Counted from the stretch's first letter, positions 16,674 through 25,367 are shown. The stretch is DNA of 64,000 bases from Arthrobacter sp. S39 (GCF_004320525.1 NZ_SIHX01000009.1:1-64000), one strand, 5' to 3'. The notes: generated by a model not told the origin, from the letters alone. A program made the numbers and translations.

Positions 16674-17759
16674 ATGGCTTCTTTTCGGTTACCTGTCTCA
16701 CATTCCACCCGCCCGCTAAGACCGCTGGCCATGCTGGCGGCGGCGGGCCTGGCTATGCTGGCCTGCATGCCGTCCGCACAAGCCGCCGAAACCACACCGC
16801 CGGACCCCGGCCCGGCCGGGAGCTTCGCCTGGAAGGGCTTCAACTGGGAGAAGCGCTTCTGGGGCGGGGCCCCGCAGTACAACAGGCTGTTTGACTCAGC
16901 CAACGTCAGTAACCCCGACGCGAACGGCCACGTCACCCTGAAGCTGACCAACCCCACGGGCCAGGCCCCGGTGGCCGCAGAATTCCAGTCCACCCGCCAC
17001 GGGTTCGGCTACGGAACCTACAGCACCATCGTGGCGAAGAACCTCAGCATCCTGCAGAAGGAAGTGGTCTGGGGCTGCCTGTTCACCTACGACCCCCTGG
17101 CCGAGCCCGGCTACAACGAGATCGACCTTTGCGAGGCTTCGGCCTGGGGCGGCGGCGCCGCGTACGGTGAGTCCTGGCCCGTCAGCCAGGGCCACGGGTA
17201 CTGGTTCGACGCCACCAAACCGCCCGGCCAGGGCAACAACACAGTGAATTTCGATGTCACCGCCAGCCCCATCACCACACACCGGATGGTGTGGGAGCCA
17301 GGCAAGCTGACCTTCGAAACCTTCGCCGGCGAGGGCTTCGCCGGCACCCTCCTGAAACGGACCGTCCTGCAGGGAGCCACCGTTCCCGTGCCGGCAAAAG
17401 AGCAGGTCCACTTCAACCTGTGGGTCACCGGCGGCGGAGGCGGTGACCCCGCCCATGTAAAGCCTGAATCCGTGGTGGTCCGGGACTTCTCGTTCGTCCC
17501 CGCGGCCGCCGCACCGCCGCCCGCACCCGTGTCGGCCATCAAACTGTCCGCCACCACCACCAAGGCCAAGGGCGTGAACACCACCACCCTGAAATGGTCC
17601 GGCGCCACGGGCACCAGCGTGACGCTATGGATCAACGGGGTCCAGAAGACCGTGCCCAACACCGGCGCGTACGTGAACAAATCAAAGGGCGGTGCCGCCA
17701 CCGCCTACAAGGTGTGCGACACCGCCGGATGCTCCAGCGTCCTCAGCGTGGTCACCTGA
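16674..17759 (+). CDS. Secreted GH16-like glycan hydrolase/transglycosylase
   Basis: A 361-residue protein with a signal peptide (hydrophobic core LAMLAAAGLAMLACMPSAQA). The core domain carries the GH16 active-site signature as E149-I-D151-L-C-E154. The surrounding pattern FGYGTYSTIV and VWEPGKLTFE is typical of the family's jelly-roll fold. After about residue 285, a Pro/Ala linker leads to a beta-rich module (IKLSATTTKAKGVNTTTLKW) resembling a fibronectin/Ig-like domain. It probably acts outside the cell on a beta-glucan or self-made exopolysaccharide. The neighbouring synthase-like glycosyltransferase supports the second option. A hairpin terminator follows. Confidence 0.85.
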   Translation: MASFRLPVSHSTRPLRPLAMLAAAGLAMLACMPSAQAAETTPPDPGPAGSFAWKGFNWEKRFWGGAPQYNRLFDSANVSNPDANGHVTLKLTNPTGQAPVAAEFQSTRHGFGYGTYSTIVAKNLSILQKEVVWGCLFTYDPLAEPGYNEIDLCEASAWGGGAAYGESWPVSQGHGYWFDATKPPGQGNNTVNFDVTASPITTHRMVWEPGKLTFETFAGEGFAGTLLKRTVLQGATVPVPAKEQVHFNLWVTGGGGGDPAHVKPESVVVRDFSFVPAAAAPPPAPVSAIKLSATTTKAKGVNTTTLKWSGATGTSVTLWINGVQKTVPNTGAYVNKSKGGAATAYKVCDTAGCSSVLSVVT

Positions 17760-17780
17760 CGCCTGCGGACCCGAACACAG

Positions 17781-17814
17781 GTGCAGGGCGTCCGGATCCC
17801 CCGGCGCCCTGCAC
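17781..17814. terminator. Hairpin terminator between GH16-like gene and small membrane ORF
   Basis: Arms GTGCAGGGCG (17781-17790) and CGCCCTGCAC (17805-17814) form a perfect 10-bp stem with a 14-base loop. It lies between convergent coding sequences, 21 bases after the GH16-like stop. Confidence 0.65.
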
Positions 17815-17846
17815 TGTACTCCGATCAGCTTTGGCGGCAGCGCCGC

Positions 17847-18011
17847 TTAGGACTTGTCGCCCCGGACCGGAACGATCCGCTTGACGGCAAGGCCCAGCGC
17901 CAGGAGCGCGAAGGCGGCAAGGGCCAGCCAGAACAGGTCACCCGCACCGGTCATGGCGAGGGTTCCGGAACCAATTCCGGCCGCGGCCGGAGCTGCTGGA
18001 TTGTCATACAT
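17847..18011 (-). CDS. Small membrane protein with LAxTG-like anchor motif
   Basis: A 54-codon ORF starting MYDNPAAPAAAG. It contains LAMTG, a hydrophobic helix (FWLALAAFALLALGLAV) and a basic tail KRIVPVRGDKS. The order motif-helix-positive tail matches a sortase sorting signal. LAxTG is the variant recognised by class E sortases in high-GC actinobacteria. The protein has no exported domain or evident signal peptide, so it may instead be a simple single-span membrane peptide. It begins five bases after the stop of the glycosyltransferase gene and is probably cotranscribed with it. Confidence 0.65.
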   Translation of the reverse strand: MYDNPAAPAAAGIGSGTLAMTGAGDLFWLALAAFALLALGLAVKRIVPVRGDKS

Positions 18012-18016
18012 AGTTG

Positions 18017-19066
18017 TTACCAGGCTTTCTTCTTGTTGAGGGCTGCGTCCAGGTACGCCTTGCCATGGACCACCTGCAGAAACAGGTCAATCACCAGCTC
18101 GTACATGGTGGCGGCGGCGAGCATGTATCTCCATCCCCGCAACCGCACCGTGACCACACGTTCGATCACGAAGACACCGGTCACGGCCAGCCAGAACGGC
18201 TGAATATTCAGCCCGGCCCCCGTGCCCAGTGCAAACGCCACCGTGCCGAAGTAGGCGAGCGTCACCAGGACACCCACCATCGCCAGCACCTGCCGGCCCC
18301 AGTACGGACGGGTGACGCGGGTCCAGCCATACTGCACGCAGTTCTCCACCGCCCCGCGCTTCCAACGGAGCCGCTGCGCCCACAGTTCGCGCCAGGTGGG
18401 CATCACCTCCGTCACCAGCGTGCAGTCCGGCGGCGATTTGATCCGGTACCGCAAGGTCAGCAGGGCAAACGACAGCTCGTTGTCCTCGGTCAGGACGGAG
18501 GTGTCATAGACCCCGCCGCGGCCATTACCGGGCGGCAGCGACCCGTCCAGCCTGGCCGCGATGACGTCGCGCAGCGTCCGGGCCCGGAACAGCGCCGCGG
18601 TGCCCGTCACCACCAGGCACTTGCCCTTGAGCCGCTTCACGTCGCGGGCATATCTGGCGTATTCGTTGCGCTGCAGGTGCCCCACAAACCCGCCGCCGTG
18701 GCCGCCGCGGAAAACACCGCCGACGGCGCCGAGCCGGGAATCGCGCTGGAGGTGGGCAACGGCCCGCTCGATGAAGTCGTGGGACAGCTGGGAGTCAGCG
18801 TCCTGGATGAGGATCATGTCCTCCGGCTCGGCGTCAGGCAGGAGACCGCTGAGGGCGAAGTTCAGGGCGCCGGCCTTCTTGTCGGAATTGCCCTCGGTCC
18901 GGAGGACTTCCGCGCCCTCCGAGCGGGCGATTTCTTCGGTGGTGTCGGTGCAATTGTCGGCCACCACAATCACCCGGTCCGGCCGGCGGCTCTGCGATTT
19001 CAGCGACATCAGGGTTTCGCCAATGCCCGCGGCCTCATTATGCGCGGGAATTAGGACCGTGATCAC
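18017..19066 (-). CDS. Family 2 processive-type glycosyltransferase
   Basis: A 349-residue GT2 enzyme. The motifs are D37 in VVADNCTD, D89-A-D91 in IQDADSQ, T193-E-D195 in VLTEDNELS and Q231RLRW235. This D, DxD, TED, QxxRW set is that of processive polysaccharide synthases such as cellulose, hyaluronan or poly-N-acetylglucosamine synthases. The C-terminal 100 residues contain two to four membrane helices. The protein is short: no N-terminal helices precede the catalytic domain and there is no PilZ domain. A small membrane ORF follows in the same unit. Together with the GH16-like gene it suggests surface-polysaccharide synthesis. The donor sugar is unknown. Confidence 0.9.
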   Translation of the reverse strand: MITVLIPAHNEAAGIGETLMSLKSQSRRPDRVIVVADNCTDTTEEIARSEGAEVLRTEGNSDKKAGALNFALSGLLPDAEPEDMILIQDADSQLSHDFIERAVAHLQRDSRLGAVGGVFRGGHGGGFVGHLQRNEYARYARDVKRLKGKCLVVTGTAALFRARTLRDVIAARLDGSLPPGNGRGGVYDTSVLTEDNELSFALLTLRYRIKSPPDCTLVTEVMPTWRELWAQRLRWKRGAVENCVQYGWTRVTRPYWGRQVLAMVGVLVTLAYFGTVAFALGTGAGLNIQPFWLAVTGVFVIERVVTVRLRGWRYMLAAATMYELVIDLFLQVVHGKAYLDAALNKKKAW

Positions 19067-19412
19067 AGGAACGCAGGTGCGGAGGCAGCCGCAGCGGATG
19101 CCTGAAAATTCCGGCCCAACGCGTGAATAATTACATGGAATTGTGACGCAGCGCGCATTAACTAAATGGTCCCCACAGGAATAGTCATCGAATTCTTATT
19201 TCCTTTGAGCCTTCCAGCGGCAACTCAATCCATCGGCAGAGAACTGGCAGCGAAGGCACAAGCTTTCGTAAAGATGAACTCAACTCAGCCCGGCCTCAAT
19301 CAGCCTGCCGCTGAGATGCCGCAGGGCGCGCTGAGGTGCCACACCGCCGTCGCACTCCACCCCAAACCACAACATTGCGCATCAAAAGCGCACAGAAAAC
19401 TACCAAAAGTGC
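19067..19412. other. AT-rich intergenic region upstream of glycosyltransferase
   Basis: About 345 bases lie between the glycosyltransferase start and the first promoter element of the acetylesterase gene. The region is AT-rich compared with the flanks. A 94-codon open frame (19166-19450) has no convincing ribosome site and no recognisable protein features, so I do not call it. It must carry the promoter for the minus-strand glycosyltransferase unit, which I cannot locate. Confidence 0.35.
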
Positions 19413-19451
19413 TTGACCGCACCAGTTGCGCCCTGTTACAAATGTTGTAAC
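19413..19451 (+). promoter_or_regulatory. Promoter and palindrome upstream of acetylesterase
   Basis: TTGACC (19413-19418) and TTACAA (19436-19441) are separated by 17 bases, a good sigma-70-like pair. The -10 lies in a palindrome GTTACAA-ATG-TTGTAAC (19435-19451) that could be an operator for an unidentified regulator. Confidence 0.45.
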
Positions 19452-19518
19452 GCGGCCGGACCTACCCACTCGGGGCCGCGCACCCCGCCAAAAACACAAC
19501 CTTTACTGCGCCGCGTTT

Positions 19519-19532
19519 TTGAAACGATACAA
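19519..19532 (+). promoter_or_regulatory. CG-centred LacI-type operator (acetylesterase)
   Basis: TTGAAACGATACAA is a 14-base near-palindrome with a central CG, the hallmark of LacI-family operators. The same motif occurs before the PL26 and PL11 genes. GATACA within it could also be a -10 element, so operator and promoter may overlap. Confidence 0.55.
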
Positions 19533-19580
19533 ACCACGACGCCGTGGCCACAGTTCCACGCGTCATCAAAGGAGATGAAC

Positions 19581-20765
19581 GTGATCGGCAGTCCCATGTC
19601 ACCCAGGACGTCCCGCAAACACCCCAGGACTCTGGCCGCCGGCCTGGCAGCCGCCGTGCTGGTGAGCTGCGCGGGGGTGAGCCTGGCTGCACCCGCCGCC
19701 AACGCCGAGCCCAGCAGCTACCGCTTCGATTTCGGCAGCGGGCCGGTGGAGGACGGCTTCATCGGCGTGAGTGCTGCCGACGCTTACAGCCCGGAAACCC
19801 GGTACGGCTTCAACACGCCGGAGAACATGGCCAACGTGGGCACCTCCGGCAGCGGCGTGGCCAGCGACGCCGTGCGCTTCCTGCAGTTCGGCACCAAGAG
19901 CCCCAACACCTTCAACGTGGACCTGAAGGAGGGCCTGTACAAGGTGTCTGTCACCCTGGGCGACACCGCACGGGCGAGCATCGCCGCCGAAGGCGTCTTC
20001 CAGGCCATGAACCTCACCGGCAACGGTGCCAGGGACTCCTTCGAGATTCCCGTGACCGACGGGCAGCTGAACCTGCTGGTGACCGAAGGGAAGGTTGGCA
20101 CCGCCTTCACCCTCAGTGCCCTGGAGATCGAGAAGGTGGACCGCGATCCCGCGATGGACCCCACGATCTGGGTGGGCGGGGACTCCACCGTGGCCAGCTA
20201 CTACCCGCTCGAGTCCAGCGTCCAGGGCGGCTGGGGCCAAATGCTGCCCCAGTACGTGGATCCGGAAGTCTTCGACGTCCGTAACATGGCCACCGGCGGG
20301 CAGATCGCGCGCGGCTTCCGCAACGACGGCCAGCTGGAAGCCATCCTGCAGTACATCAAGCCCGGGGATCTCTTCCTGCTGGAGATGGGCATCAACGACA
20401 CCGCCGCCAAGAACGCAACCACGGAGGCCGAGTTCAAGGAGATCATGCGGGACATGGTCCGGCAGGTCGCGGCCACCGGCGCCACGCCCGTGCTCGTCAC
20501 GCCGCAGGGCCGTGCCACGGACTTCGTGGACGGCGTGCACATCTCGGTGAACCGCTGGTACCGGAACTCCACCGTGGCCCTGGCCGGCGAGGAGAACGTG
20601 CCCCTGGTGGACCTGAACGTCCTGGCGTCCGCCTACTTCACCGAAATAGGCCCGGAAGCCACCCTGGCGCTCTTTATGACGGGCGACACGCTGCATCCCA
20701 ACCGTGCCGGCGCGGGCGAACTGGCCCGGCTGGTGGCAGAAGATCTGGGCCGCCAAGGCCTCTGA
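19581..20765 (+). CDS. Secreted rhamnogalacturonan acetylesterase (SGNH family)
   Basis: Removes acetyl groups from rhamnogalacturonan I outside the cell. It has a signal peptide (core LAAGLAAAVLVSCAGVSLA), a beta-sandwich galactose-binding-like N domain (SSYRFDFGSGPVEDGFIGV, as in YesT/YxiM-type esterases) and a C-terminal SGNH hydrolase. That domain has nucleophile S202 in WVGGDSTVASYYP, the GQI block, MGINDTA with the Asn, and catalytic D/H in TGDTLHPNRAGA. The GTG start lies six bases after AAAGGAG; the ATG two codons earlier abuts the ribosome site. The same operator-like motif as the lyase genes lies upstream. Confidence 0.88.
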   Translation: MIGSPMSPRTSRKHPRTLAAGLAAAVLVSCAGVSLAAPAANAEPSSYRFDFGSGPVEDGFIGVSAADAYSPETRYGFNTPENMANVGTSGSGVASDAVRFLQFGTKSPNTFNVDLKEGLYKVSVTLGDTARASIAAEGVFQAMNLTGNGARDSFEIPVTDGQLNLLVTEGKVGTAFTLSALEIEKVDRDPAMDPTIWVGGDSTVASYYPLESSVQGGWGQMLPQYVDPEVFDVRNMATGGQIARGFRNDGQLEAILQYIKPGDLFLLEMGINDTAAKNATTEAEFKEIMRDMVRQVAATGATPVLVTPQGRATDFVDGVHISVNRWYRNSTVALAGEENVPLVDLNVLASAYFTEIGPEATLALFMTGDTLHPNRAGAGELARLVAEDLGRQGL

Positions 20766-20789
20766 CCCCGGCGGAAAGGCCCCGAATCT

Positions 20790-20881
20790 TCCGCGAAATT
20801 TGAGCCTATCTTGAGGCATCCCTTCGGATCCCCTGCAGTTGACGGTCCACGCTATAAGCATCAGACCACCATCTGCAGGGG
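20790..20881 (+). promoter_or_regulatory. TTGAG direct repeat and hairpin before the HATPase gene
   Basis: TTGAG occurs at 20800-20804 and 20811-20815, 11 bases apart, preceded by TCCGCGAAAT. The same ten bases precede a similar pair near 4231. A 9-bp inverted repeat (CCCCTGCAG at 20830-20838, CTGCAGGGG at 20873-20881) follows. This is possibly a response-regulator site, with the hairpin in the 5' untranslated region. Confidence 0.35.
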
Positions 20882-20895
20882 AAGCAGGAAGAGTC

Positions 20896-21369
20896 ATGGG
20901 GAACGAATCAGCTCTGGATGAGGTCACGGCCGTGGGAGGCGTGATCACAGACCAGCATCCGCTCGACTTCCACACCCTGGGGCTCGCCGGCTGCATCGAC
21001 CGGCTCACCGCGCCCCTCCGTCAGCAAGGGACGGCAGTCCGCTGGGATACTCCGCACTGGGGCATCGAGATCCCGGCGGACTGCGCGTCCCTGCTGTACC
21101 AGGCGGCCCGCGAAGCGCTGAGCAACGCCCTCAAGTACTCGGACGCGTCCGCGCTCACGGTCCAGCTCGCCGCCGTGGACCATGGCATCCGCCTGGTGGT
21201 GTCCGACGACGGCGCGGGCTTTGACAGCCAACTCGCCATCAGCGGCCGGCACCACGGCTATGGCCTGCGGCTGATGTCGGTGGCAGTCCACGAGGCCGGC
21301 GGCTCCGTGGACATCTGCTCAAGCCCGGGCCGCGGCACCTGCGTGACGGTCACCCTGCCACTGGACTAG
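20896..21369 (+). CDS. Stand-alone histidine-kinase-like ATPase (HATPase_c)
   Basis: A 157-residue protein made almost entirely of a GHKL ATPase domain. The N box is LYQAAREALSNALKYSDA, the G1 box VSDDGAGFD, and the G2 region HGYGLRLMSVAVHEAGG with SSPGRGTCVTVTLP. The pattern is that of NarL-type (HisKA_3) kinases, but the dimerisation/phosphoacceptor helix, sensor and membrane helices are all absent. It could be a truncated kinase, an anti-sigma-like factor, or a protein working with a partner in trans. The start ATG follows AGGAAG. It is monocistronic. Confidence 0.8.
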   Translation: MGNESALDEVTAVGGVITDQHPLDFHTLGLAGCIDRLTAPLRQQGTAVRWDTPHWGIEIPADCASLLYQAAREALSNALKYSDASALTVQLAAVDHGIRLVVSDDGAGFDSQLAISGRHHGYGLRLMSVAVHEAGGSVDICSSPGRGTCVTVTLPLD

Positions 21370-21498
21370 CACGGAAGCCCGCCGCGCTTTGGGGGGCGGC
21401 GGACTTCCGTACCCGTCCCGGCGTCGAACCGGCTCCCGCCTGGTGTGCCGTGTGGCACAGGCTCAGCGCCCCGGCCGGGGCACCCGCGAAACCGCGGA

Positions 21499-22110
21499 CT
21501 ACCGCGACAGCTTCTCGGCGTCAGGTTCGAGATCGCCGATGTGGCCGGGCGCGTTGGCCGCCGTGACCCGCTGGACGAACGCGCAGTACTCCTCCATGTA
21601 GTGGCGCAGGAACTTGGCCGTGGCGTCGTCTGTAACCTCGCCGTCCTCACCGAACGCCGCAGGGTTGTACTTGACGTAGGCCTCCGGCGCGTTGAGCTGC
21701 GGAGCATCAAGGAAGCTCAGCACACTACGCATGGAGGACTGCATCACCGCCGTCCCGATACTGCCGGGCGAGGCGCCGATGATGCCGGTGGGCTTGCGCG
21801 CGAACGAGTTGGTCCCCCACGGCCGCGACCCCCAGTCGATGGCGTTCTTCAGGGCACCGGGGATGGAACGGTTGTATTCGGGGGACACAAAAAGGATGCC
21901 GTCCGAGGCCTCCACCGCTTCCTTCAGCGCCCATCCGGCCGGCGGGAAATCGGCGTCGTAATCGTAGCTGTAGAGAGGCAGGTCCTTGATGGGGATTTCG
22001 GTGAACTCCAGGTCCGCCGGCGCCAGGCTGACCAGTGCCTTTGCGAGCGTGCGGTTGATGGAGCCGCGGGCCAGGCTGCCAACGAAGTAGCCGATCTTGT
22101 GGGTTGCCAT
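21499..22110 (-). CDS. NADPH-dependent FMN reductase
   Basis: A 203-residue flavodoxin-fold reductase. It opens IGYFVGSLARGSINRTLAKAL and has the FMN-binding motif VSPEYNRSIPGALKNAIDW, characteristic of the NAD(P)H:FMN/quinone reductase (ArsH/SsuE/ChrR-like) family. The ATG at 22110 sits eight bases after AGGAAGG; an upstream in-frame ATG overlaps that site. It could supply reduced FMN to the two LLM monooxygenases encoded 10 kb away, but nothing in the sequence shows this. It may equally be a general quinone reductase. Confidence 0.9.
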   Translation of the reverse strand: MATHKIGYFVGSLARGSINRTLAKALVSLAPADLEFTEIPIKDLPLYSYDYDADFPPAGWALKEAVEASDGILFVSPEYNRSIPGALKNAIDWGSRPWGTNSFARKPTGIIGASPGSIGTAVMQSSMRSVLSFLDAPQLNAPEAYVKYNPAAFGEDGEVTDDATAKFLRHYMEEYCAFVQRVTAANAPGHIGDLEPDAEKLSR

Positions 22111-22329
22111 AACAAACATCCTTCCTAACAGCCGGCGGGAACCGGCTGGCCGACGGTGCTGCGGTGGGTCAAGCACGTTCTGAAAGCACAGCGCGTCCCC
22201 CAGTCCAGCACAGAACAGCCACCGCGGCCAGAGCCTCCGGAAGGTTCTTGACAGCCCGTCCGGGCAGGCGCTGAATGATGAATAAGGGCGGATCCACAGC
22301 AGGAAAACGGCAGCACAGGAGCAGCAGAC

Positions 22330-22473
22330 ATGAACGACAAATTGGTAGCGGCGCAGCGCATCCACAGTGAAGCACCGGCCGAAGGGGACGAATTGGCGGA
22401 CCCCACGGACATCCGGATGCATTCCCAGGAGCCCGCCGAGGGCGCGGACACCGAGCCCGAGGCCGGCGCGTAG
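22330..22473 (+). CDS. Small acidic protein, unknown function
   Basis: A 47-codon ORF (MNDKLVAAQRIHSEAPAEG at the start) with a good ribosome site, AGGAG seven to eight bases before the ATG. The product is strongly acidic and probably disordered, with no cysteine and no membrane segment. It sits between the FMN reductase (divergent) and the PL26 gene and ends just before a long hairpin. I do not recognise a family. Confidence 0.5.
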   Translation: MNDKLVAAQRIHSEAPAEGDELADPTDIRMHSQEPAEGADTEPEAGA

Positions 22474-22500
22474 GGACCCCATCACCAACTCCGCCCACCG

Positions 22501-22567
22501 CCGGAGTTTTTGTCCGCTTATCGCAAGTTCGGGCCCTCCCATTTCGCGATACGTGGACAAAACTCCG
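22501..22567. terminator. Long imperfect hairpin after the small acidic ORF
   Basis: Left arm CCGGAGTTTTTGTCC (22501-22515) pairs with GGACAAAACTCCGG (22554-22567) with one bulge. TATCGC/GCGATA extends the stem inward. It lies between the small ORF and the PL26 promoter and is a likely terminator. Its form resembles the other long intergenic hairpins in this window. Confidence 0.55.
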
Positions 22568-22604
22568 GGGCGGGTCTTGCGGTAGCGTGTTCAACCCGGC
22601 TAGG

Positions 22605-22630
22605 TTGAATCGATACAAGAAACCGCTTTC
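22605..22630 (+). promoter_or_regulatory. Two abutting LacI-type operator motifs (PL26 gene)
   Basis: TTGAATCGATACAA (22605-22618) is directly followed by GAAACCGCTTTC (22619-22630). Both are CG-centred near-palindromes. The first matches the acetylesterase and PL11 sites and the second matches GAAAGCGCTTTC upstream of PL11. They lie about 55 bases before the PL26 start. Confidence 0.6.
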
Positions 22631-22684
22631 CCGCGCCGGCCACAGGCGCGTGCCCGGCAGCGGTTCACAGCGGAATTGGACACG

Positions 22685-25318
22685 ATGACTGTAAACACCA
22701 CTGTCAGGTGGATCGACGGCGACGCACCTTCGGAACTCAGCGGCGGAACCACCTGGGGCATGCCGTTCGCCCGCGGAACGGTGGCCGGCACGGATGCCCT
22801 CGCCGTCCGTGACTCCGCCGGGCGACGGGTGGCCAGCCAAGCCTGGCCACTGGCCACCTGGCCGGACGGCTCACTGAAATGGGCGGGCATCGCCCTGCCG
22901 GCCACGGATGCCTCTTCCCTTGAGTACCAGGTGACGTCCGACGGCGGCGCGGCACCCGCTGCGGACATCCCGCCGGGGGTGACGGCCACGGAGGACGCCG
23001 ACAGCGTCAAAGTGTCCACGGGCGCGCTGGAGATGGTCATCAGCCGCAGCGGTTCCACGCTGTTCACCACCCTCTCCCGGAACGGCACCACTGTGGCCCG
23101 CGACGGCCGCCTGGTCAGCCTGCTCCAGGACGGCATCGAGGACGGCGCCGGCACTGTCCGCCGGGAGGCCTTCACCGGCGAGGTGGCCGCCGTCGTGCTT
23201 GAACAAAGCGGACCTGTCCGCGCGGTGGTACGGCTGGAAGGAGCCCACCGGCCGGACTCACCGACGAGCGGTAAGCGGAACTGGCTGCCCTTTGTGGTCC
23301 GGTTCTACTTCTACGCGGGCGCGCGCAGCGTGCGGATGGTCCACTCCTTTATCTGGGACGGGGACGCCGAACAGGATTTCCTGGCCGGGCTGGGCGTGCG
23401 CTTCACCGTGCCCCTCGAAAGCGGGCTGCACGACCGGCACATTCGGATCGCGGGCGCGGACGGCGGCTTCCTGGCCGAAGCCGTGCGCGGGCTGACCGGG
23501 CTCCGCCGGGACCCGGGCGAGGAGGTCCGCCGGGCGCAGCTGGCCGGCGAACCCACCCCTCCCCTGGCGGAATGGAATGACGAGGTTTCCCGCCGCCTGC
23601 ACCTCATCCCTGCCTGGAACGACTACACGCTGAGCCAGCTGAATGCCGACGGCTTTGAACTGCGCAAACGCACCGCGGCGGACCACGCCTGGGTGGGCAT
23701 CTCCGGCGGGACCCGGGCGGCCGGATTCTGTTCCCTGAGCGATACCCGCGGCGGGCTGGGCGTGGGCATCCGCGACTTCTGGCAGTCGCACCCGGGGCAG
23801 CTGGACATCCGGGATGCCGCCACCGATGAGGCTTCCCTGACGGCGTGGCTCTACTCGCCGGAAGCCCAGCCCATGGACCTGCGGTTCTACCACGACGGCC
23901 TGGGCCAGGACACGTTCGAGGAGCAGCTCGAAGGCCTGGAGATCACCTACGAGGACTACGAGCCCGGGTTCGGCAACCCTACGGGCATTGCCCGCACACA
24001 TGAGTTAACTCTGTTCGCCTACGGTTCCACGCCGGCCACGGAAAGCCTCGCCGCCGATGCGCGTTCGGCGTCCACACCCGCCCTGCTGCAGGCTTGCCCG
24101 GAGTACCTCCACTCGGCACGGGTGTTCGGCGACTGGGCTCCGGTGGACCGCAGCTCCCCGGCGCGGGCCGAACTCGAGGACCGGCTGGATTTCCTCTTCG
24201 ACTTCTACGCCGGCCAGGTGGAGCAGCGCCGCTGGTATGGCTTCTGGAACTACGGCGACGTGATGCACACCTACGACTTCGACCGGCATGTGTGGCGGTA
24301 TGACGTGGGCGGTTACGCCTGGGACAACTCCGAGCTTTCCCCCGACCTGTGGCTCTGGTATTCGTACCTGCGCTCCGGCCGGGCGGACATCTTCCGGTTT
24401 GCCGAGGCCATGACGCGGCACACCGGCGAGGTGGACGTCTACCACGTGGGTCCCTGGAAGGGCCTGGGTTCCCGCCACAACGTCCAGCACTGGGGCTGCA
24501 GCGCCAAGCAGCTGCGCATCAGCACCCCCGCCTACCGCCGGTTCTACTACTACCTGACGGCGGACGAGCGGACCGGGGACCTGCTGACCGAACTGGTGGA
24601 CAGCGACCAGAACTTCCTGGGCCTGGACCCGGTCCGCAAAGTCAGGCCCGACGCCGACACCTACCGGCCGGACCGGAACGCCCTGGGCGTGGGGCTGGGT
24701 ACTGACTGGGGCTCGCTGGCGGCCACCTGGCTGACGGACTGGGAACGCACCGGAAATCCGCGCTCCCGCGACCGGCTGCTGGGCACCATGGCGGACATCG
24801 GCGCCCTGAAGTACGGCTTCCTCACGGGCGAGGCTCTGTACGACCTGGACAAGGGAAGGTTCGACGCCGGGCGGGAACGGATCCAGGTCTCGCACCTTTC
24901 GGCGGTGTTCGGCCTGGTGGAAATCTGCAGCGAGCTGGTGGATCTCGTCCCGGACAAGGGCTTCGAGGCCGCATGGCTGCAGTACTGCCGGCTGTTCCTG
25001 GCCACGGAGGAGGAACAGACCGACGCCGTGGGCCAGCCGCTGCCGGGGATCTACCTCACGCAGGCCCACAGCAGGCTCAGCGCATATGCCGCCGCCCGGC
25101 TCGGTGACGCTGACTTAGCGGCCCGCGCCTGGGAGAGCTTTGCCGAGGGCGGCGAGCATCTGAACCACGAGGCGGCCTTCACGCTGCGCACCATCGAGCC
25201 GCCGCACGTGCTGCTCCCGGTGGATGAAGCCCCGACCGTGTCCACGAACGACGCGTCCCAGTTCGGCCTGGCGGTGATCCAGAACCTGGCGCTGATCGGC
25301 GACCACCTCCCCCGCTGA
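22685..25318 (+). CDS. Exo-rhamnogalacturonan lyase-like protein (PL26/YetA family)
   Basis: An 877-residue protein without a signal peptide, so probably cytoplasmic. It opens with the PcRGLX/YetA-type N-terminal domain (VRWIDGDAPSELSGGTTWGM, VASQAWPLATWPDGSLKWAG). A large (alpha/alpha)-barrel-like region follows, with RRWYGFWNYGDVMHTYD, GYAWDNSELSPDLWLW and VYHVGPWKGLGSRHNVQHWG. That arrangement is known from the PL26 exo-rhamnogalacturonan lyases and B. subtilis YetA. It would release unsaturated disaccharides or galacturonosyl-rhamnose units from imported oligosaccharides. Operator-like motifs shared with the acetylesterase and PL11 genes lie upstream. Family assignment is from memory of the N-terminal block. 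Confidence 0.82.
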   Translation: MTVNTTVRWIDGDAPSELSGGTTWGMPFARGTVAGTDALAVRDSAGRRVASQAWPLATWPDGSLKWAGIALPATDASSLEYQVTSDGGAAPAADIPPGVTATEDADSVKVSTGALEMVISRSGSTLFTTLSRNGTTVARDGRLVSLLQDGIEDGAGTVRREAFTGEVAAVVLEQSGPVRAVVRLEGAHRPDSPTSGKRNWLPFVVRFYFYAGARSVRMVHSFIWDGDAEQDFLAGLGVRFTVPLESGLHDRHIRIAGADGGFLAEAVRGLTGLRRDPGEEVRRAQLAGEPTPPLAEWNDEVSRRLHLIPAWNDYTLSQLNADGFELRKRTAADHAWVGISGGTRAAGFCSLSDTRGGLGVGIRDFWQSHPGQLDIRDAATDEASLTAWLYSPEAQPMDLRFYHDGLGQDTFEEQLEGLEITYEDYEPGFGNPTGIARTHELTLFAYGSTPATESLAADARSASTPALLQACPEYLHSARVFGDWAPVDRSSPARAELEDRLDFLFDFYAGQVEQRRWYGFWNYGDVMHTYDFDRHVWRYDVGGYAWDNSELSPDLWLWYSYLRSGRADIFRFAEAMTRHTGEVDVYHVGPWKGLGSRHNVQHWGCSAKQLRISTPAYRRFYYYLTADERTGDLLTELVDSDQNFLGLDPVRKVRPDADTYRPDRNALGVGLGTDWGSLAATWLTDWERTGNPRSRDRLLGTMADIGALKYGFLTGEALYDLDKGRFDAGRERIQVSHLSAVFGLVEICSELVDLVPDKGFEAAWLQYCRLFLATEEEQTDAVGQPLPGIYLTQAHSRLSAYAAARLGDADLAARAWESFAEGGEHLNHEAAFTLRTIEPPHVLLPVDEAPTVSTNDASQFGLAVIQNLALIGDHLPR

Positions 25319-25367
25319 GCGACGCACCCCGAGCTGTTAAGGCTCTGGCCGTGGGCCGCCCCGGACG

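Noticed and set aside
19166..19450. 94-codon ORF before the acetylesterase
   Set aside because: No ribosome site, odd composition and no recognisable feature. It overlaps the likely promoter.
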